From Nafulsella turpanensis ZLM-10 (GTDB lineage Bacteria; Bacteroidota; Bacteroidia; Cytophagales; Cyclobacteriaceae): a DNA stretch of 64,000 nt. Below the pieces are notes generated by a model that was given only the letters and a program-made list of their open reading frames with translations, ran no database searches and was not told the origin of the DNA. The stretch is from positions 37,927-101,926 of the forward strand of contig NZ_ANNU01000032.1 of the NCBI RefSeq assembly GCF_000346615.1, written 5' to 3'. The translations under genes and the position numbers were made by a program. Numbering within the stretch: position 1 is the stretch's first letter; each line of letters opens with the position of its first letter. Shown one piece after another: positions 62,394-64,000 of this stretch.

Positions 62394-63368
62394 ATGGCAA
62401 GAATACTTACCGGAATACAAAGCTCAGGCCGGCCGCACCTGGGCAATATTTTAGGCGCAATCGTACCGGCTATTGAACTGGCGAACGATACTAAAAACGA
62501 ATGTCTCTTTTTTATTGCCGACCTGCATTCGCTCACCACCATTAAAGATGCAGAACAGCGACAGGAAAATATCAATGCTGTAGCAGCTGCATGGCTGGCC
62601 TTTGGGTTCGATACAGACAAAAATATGTTCTACCGCCAGAGCCATATTCCGGAGGTGTGCGAGCTTACCTGGTACCTGAACTGCTTTACCCCTTTCCCGA
62701 TGCTGGCCAATGCCCACTCGTTTAAGGATAAGTCAGATCGCCTCGCCGATATAAACGCCGGCCTCTTTACCTATCCGGTACTCATGACGGCCGACATTAT
62801 TTTATACGATGCAGAGTTTGTACCCGTAGGGAAAGACCAGAAACAGCACCTGGAAATGGCGCGCGATATTGCCAGTGCCTTTAACAACCAGTATGGTGAA
62901 ACCTTTGTACTGCCCGAACCTAAAATAGATGAAAATGTAATGACCGTACCTGGCACCGACGGACAAAAGATGAGTAAGAGTTATGGCAATACACTGGACA
63001 TCTTCATTCCCGACAAGCAGTTGCGTAAACAGGTAATGGGCATCGTTACCGATAGTACGCCGCTTGAAGATCCAAAAGACCCAAATACCGACAATGTCTT
63101 TGCTCTTTACAGCCTTTTAGCAACACCTGAGCAGCAGCAGGAAATGCGCAAAAAATATGAAGGAGGTAACTATGGGTACGGACATGCCAAGCAGGAGCTA
63201 TTCGAGCTGATTATCAGCAAATATTCTAAGGAGAGAGAGCTTTATAATTTTTATATGAACAACCTCCCGGAGCTGCACAAAAAGCTGGAAGAAGGGGAAG
63301 CAAAAGCCCGTGAAGTAGCGCACCAAACTTTAGCCAAAGTGCGGGAAAAGTTAGGCTACCGCTCATAA
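62394..63368 (+). CDS. trpS: Tryptophanyl-tRNA synthetase
   Basis: A 324-residue class Ic synthetase that charges tRNA-Trp. ILTGIQSSGRPHLGNILGAI contains the HIGH-type motif (HLGN), and MSKS lies in GTDGQKMSKSYGN, as KMSKS. The block YPVLMTADIILYDAEFVPVG contains the Trp-pocket residues. I chose the ATG at 62394 (MARILTG) instead of an in-frame ATG 72 bases earlier, as family members begin within a few residues of the first strand. It is divergent from the DUF1573 gene. Confidence 0.96.
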   Translation: MARILTGIQSSGRPHLGNILGAIVPAIELANDTKNECLFFIADLHSLTTIKDAEQRQENINAVAAAWLAFGFDTDKNMFYRQSHIPEVCELTWYLNCFTPFPMLANAHSFKDKSDRLADINAGLFTYPVLMTADIILYDAEFVPVGKDQKQHLEMARDIASAFNNQYGETFVLPEPKIDENVMTVPGTDGQKMSKSYGNTLDIFIPDKQLRKQVMGIVTDSTPLEDPKDPNTDNVFALYSLLATPEQQQEMRKKYEGGNYGYGHAKQELFELIISKYSKERELYNFYMNNLPELHKKLEEGEAKAREVAHQTLAKVREKLGYRS

Positions 63369-63390
63369 AACAAATAAATGACAACAAAAG

Positions 63391-63414
63391 AAAGGCTGCC
63401 CTGAGGCAGCCTTT
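63391..63414. terminator. Bidirectional intrinsic terminator
   Basis: AAAGGCTGCC, loop CTGA, GGCAGCCTTT: perfect stem between trpS and the convergent small gene. Confidence 0.8.
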
Positions 63415-63438
63415 CCTGTCTATTTCTCATAACACAAC

Positions 63439-63699
63439 CTATTTCATTAAAAGCGTCTGCCGCAACACCCGTTCACCTTTTAACACCAGCACATAAGCTC
63501 CCTTTGGCCAGGTGGTGTGGTTCACATTCCATCGGCACTTTTCTTTACTATCCGGAACGATAAAAGAATGCCCCGCAAGCCTGCGCCCACGGCAATCGAA
63601 AATAGAAGCATAAAACACTGCTTCCTCTCCCTGCCCTGGAAAATCGACCCAAAGGCCCTCTGCGTCCAGGCAAGTAGTATTTTGTGAATTTTTTGCCAT
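63439..63699 (-). CDS. Orphan T9SS-sorting-domain-like small protein
   Basis: An 86-residue protein without signal peptide. From about residue 28 it looks like the C-terminal half of a T9SS type A sorting domain. Strand YASIFDCRGRRLAG, then WNVNHTTWPKGAYVLVLKGE and a basic end RVLRQTLLMK follow the usual V/Y-x-I/L-x-D-x-x-G-R and G-x-Y-x-L-x-L pattern. The pectinesterase at 3192-8093 ends in the same way. Alone and without a secretion signal it should not be exported by T9SS. It may be the remnant of a longer secreted protein or a small protein that has borrowed the fold. ATG start at 63697-63699. Confidence 0.55.
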   Translation of the reverse strand: MAKNSQNTTCLDAEGLWVDFPGQGEEAVFYASIFDCRGRRLAGHSFIVPDSKEKCRWNVNHTTWPKGAYVLVLKGERVLRQTLLMK

Positions 63700-63780
63700 C
63701 TTCTGCTGTTTTATTTTCTCTTCCCTACATTTTCCTCTATAAAGGTACTTGAGCTGTAAGAGGGGTTCAATACCTAAAAT

Positions 63781-63810
63781 GAGGTATATTGAGGTACGTT
63801 AAGGTGAAGC
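63781..63810. repeat. Three 10-base direct repeats
   Basis: GAGGTATATT, GAGGTACGTT and AAGGTGAAGC lie end to end, one helical turn apart, in a gene-free stretch (63700-64000) that shows no other coding signal. The TACGTTAAG across the second and third copies fits a LytTR-type site, but a single short match is weak. Confidence 0.45.
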
Positions 63811-63894
63811 AGGAAAGCAAAAATGAGGTAACAAAAGCCTTTTCCCTCCACAAGTGCAGAAAACACCTTTAGTCGCATGGCCACAAATAAAAAT

Positions 63895-63927
63895 AAAAAA
63901 GACCACCTGAAATGGTAGTCTTTTTTA
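63895..63927. terminator. Possible terminator near the right edge
   Basis: AAAAAGACCACC and GGTAGTCTTTTTT form a hairpin with one mismatch, with A and T runs on either side. The gene it serves is probably outside the window. Confidence 0.55.
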
Positions 63928-64000
63928 CTGTTTAAAATGTCCCGTCCTGAAATAGCGATACACAAAAAGAAACGTTATGAGACAAGGAGAAGAGCCAGAG

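Overview
The window is a gene-dense stretch of a Bacteroidota chromosome, most likely order Cytophagales; I cannot name a genus from sequence alone. The case rests on several signs. Promoters carry TAnnTTTG -7 boxes instead of TATAAT, and Shine-Dalgarno sites are mostly absent. A secreted enzyme ends in a type IX secretion (T9SS) sorting domain. There are fused E1 alpha-beta oxo-acid dehydrogenase, Bat-type von Willebrand/TPR, DUF1573 and TlpA/DUF4369 proteins, all typical of the phylum. Most of the content is core metabolism and information processing, with a few accessory patches.

Layout. 0-8.2 kb: a small SEC-C protein, a sialate/acetyl-esterase and, divergently, a 1633-residue T9SS-exported pectin methylesterase whose upstream region holds a perfect LacI-type operator palindrome. 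8.2-12.3 kb: an AT-rich accessory patch with a MacB/FtsX permease lacking its ATPase, a dead IS3 OrfA remnant, then tRNA-Pro and tRNA-Ser, each with its own promoter. 12.5-21 kb: a Bat operon, thiolase, a YwqK-repeat exported protein, purC, a STAS protein, RNase Z and a queuosine-precursor transporter with a His-rich repeat tail. 20.8-31.4 kb: a TrmH methyltransferase, a BamA/TamA-like lipoprotein, oxo-acid dehydrogenase E1, hemF, PAP2 phosphatase, riboflavin synthase, Pcm, thioesterase, a HolD-like hypothetical and an NlpC/P60 hydrolase. 31.7-41.7 kb: TlpA lipoprotein, gatB, alaS, LytM peptidase, CapA, MerR, a frameshifted dprA and a TPR protein. 41.8-51 kb: HMG-CoA lyase, metF and metH behind a SAM-I riboswitch, then convergent ppx and ppk1. 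51-64 kb: gyrB, a leucine-rich-repeat protein, CoA-binding protein, FAD oxidoreductase, a YwqK-repeat/outer-membrane-barrel fusion, tryptophan 2,3-dioxygenase divergent from an acyl-CoA (glutaryl-CoA) dehydrogenase, DUF1573 protein, trpS and an orphan T9SS-type C-terminal domain.

Functional links visible from layout: methionine/folate cycle (metH with metF) under SAM control; polyphosphate synthesis and breakdown (ppk1/ppx) as a tail-to-tail pair; tryptophan breakdown next to a likely glutaryl-CoA dehydrogenase; leucine catabolism (oxo-acid dehydrogenase E1, HMG-CoA lyase, thiolase) scattered across the window.

I see no convincing new defence or mobile system. The observations most worth following are the SAM-I riboswitch, the LacI-type operator before the pectinesterase, the dprA frameshift at a TA run, the pair of exported YwqK-repeat proteins (one fused to a barrel), the heptad repeats around metF/metH/HMG-CoA lyase, and the orphan T9SS domain.
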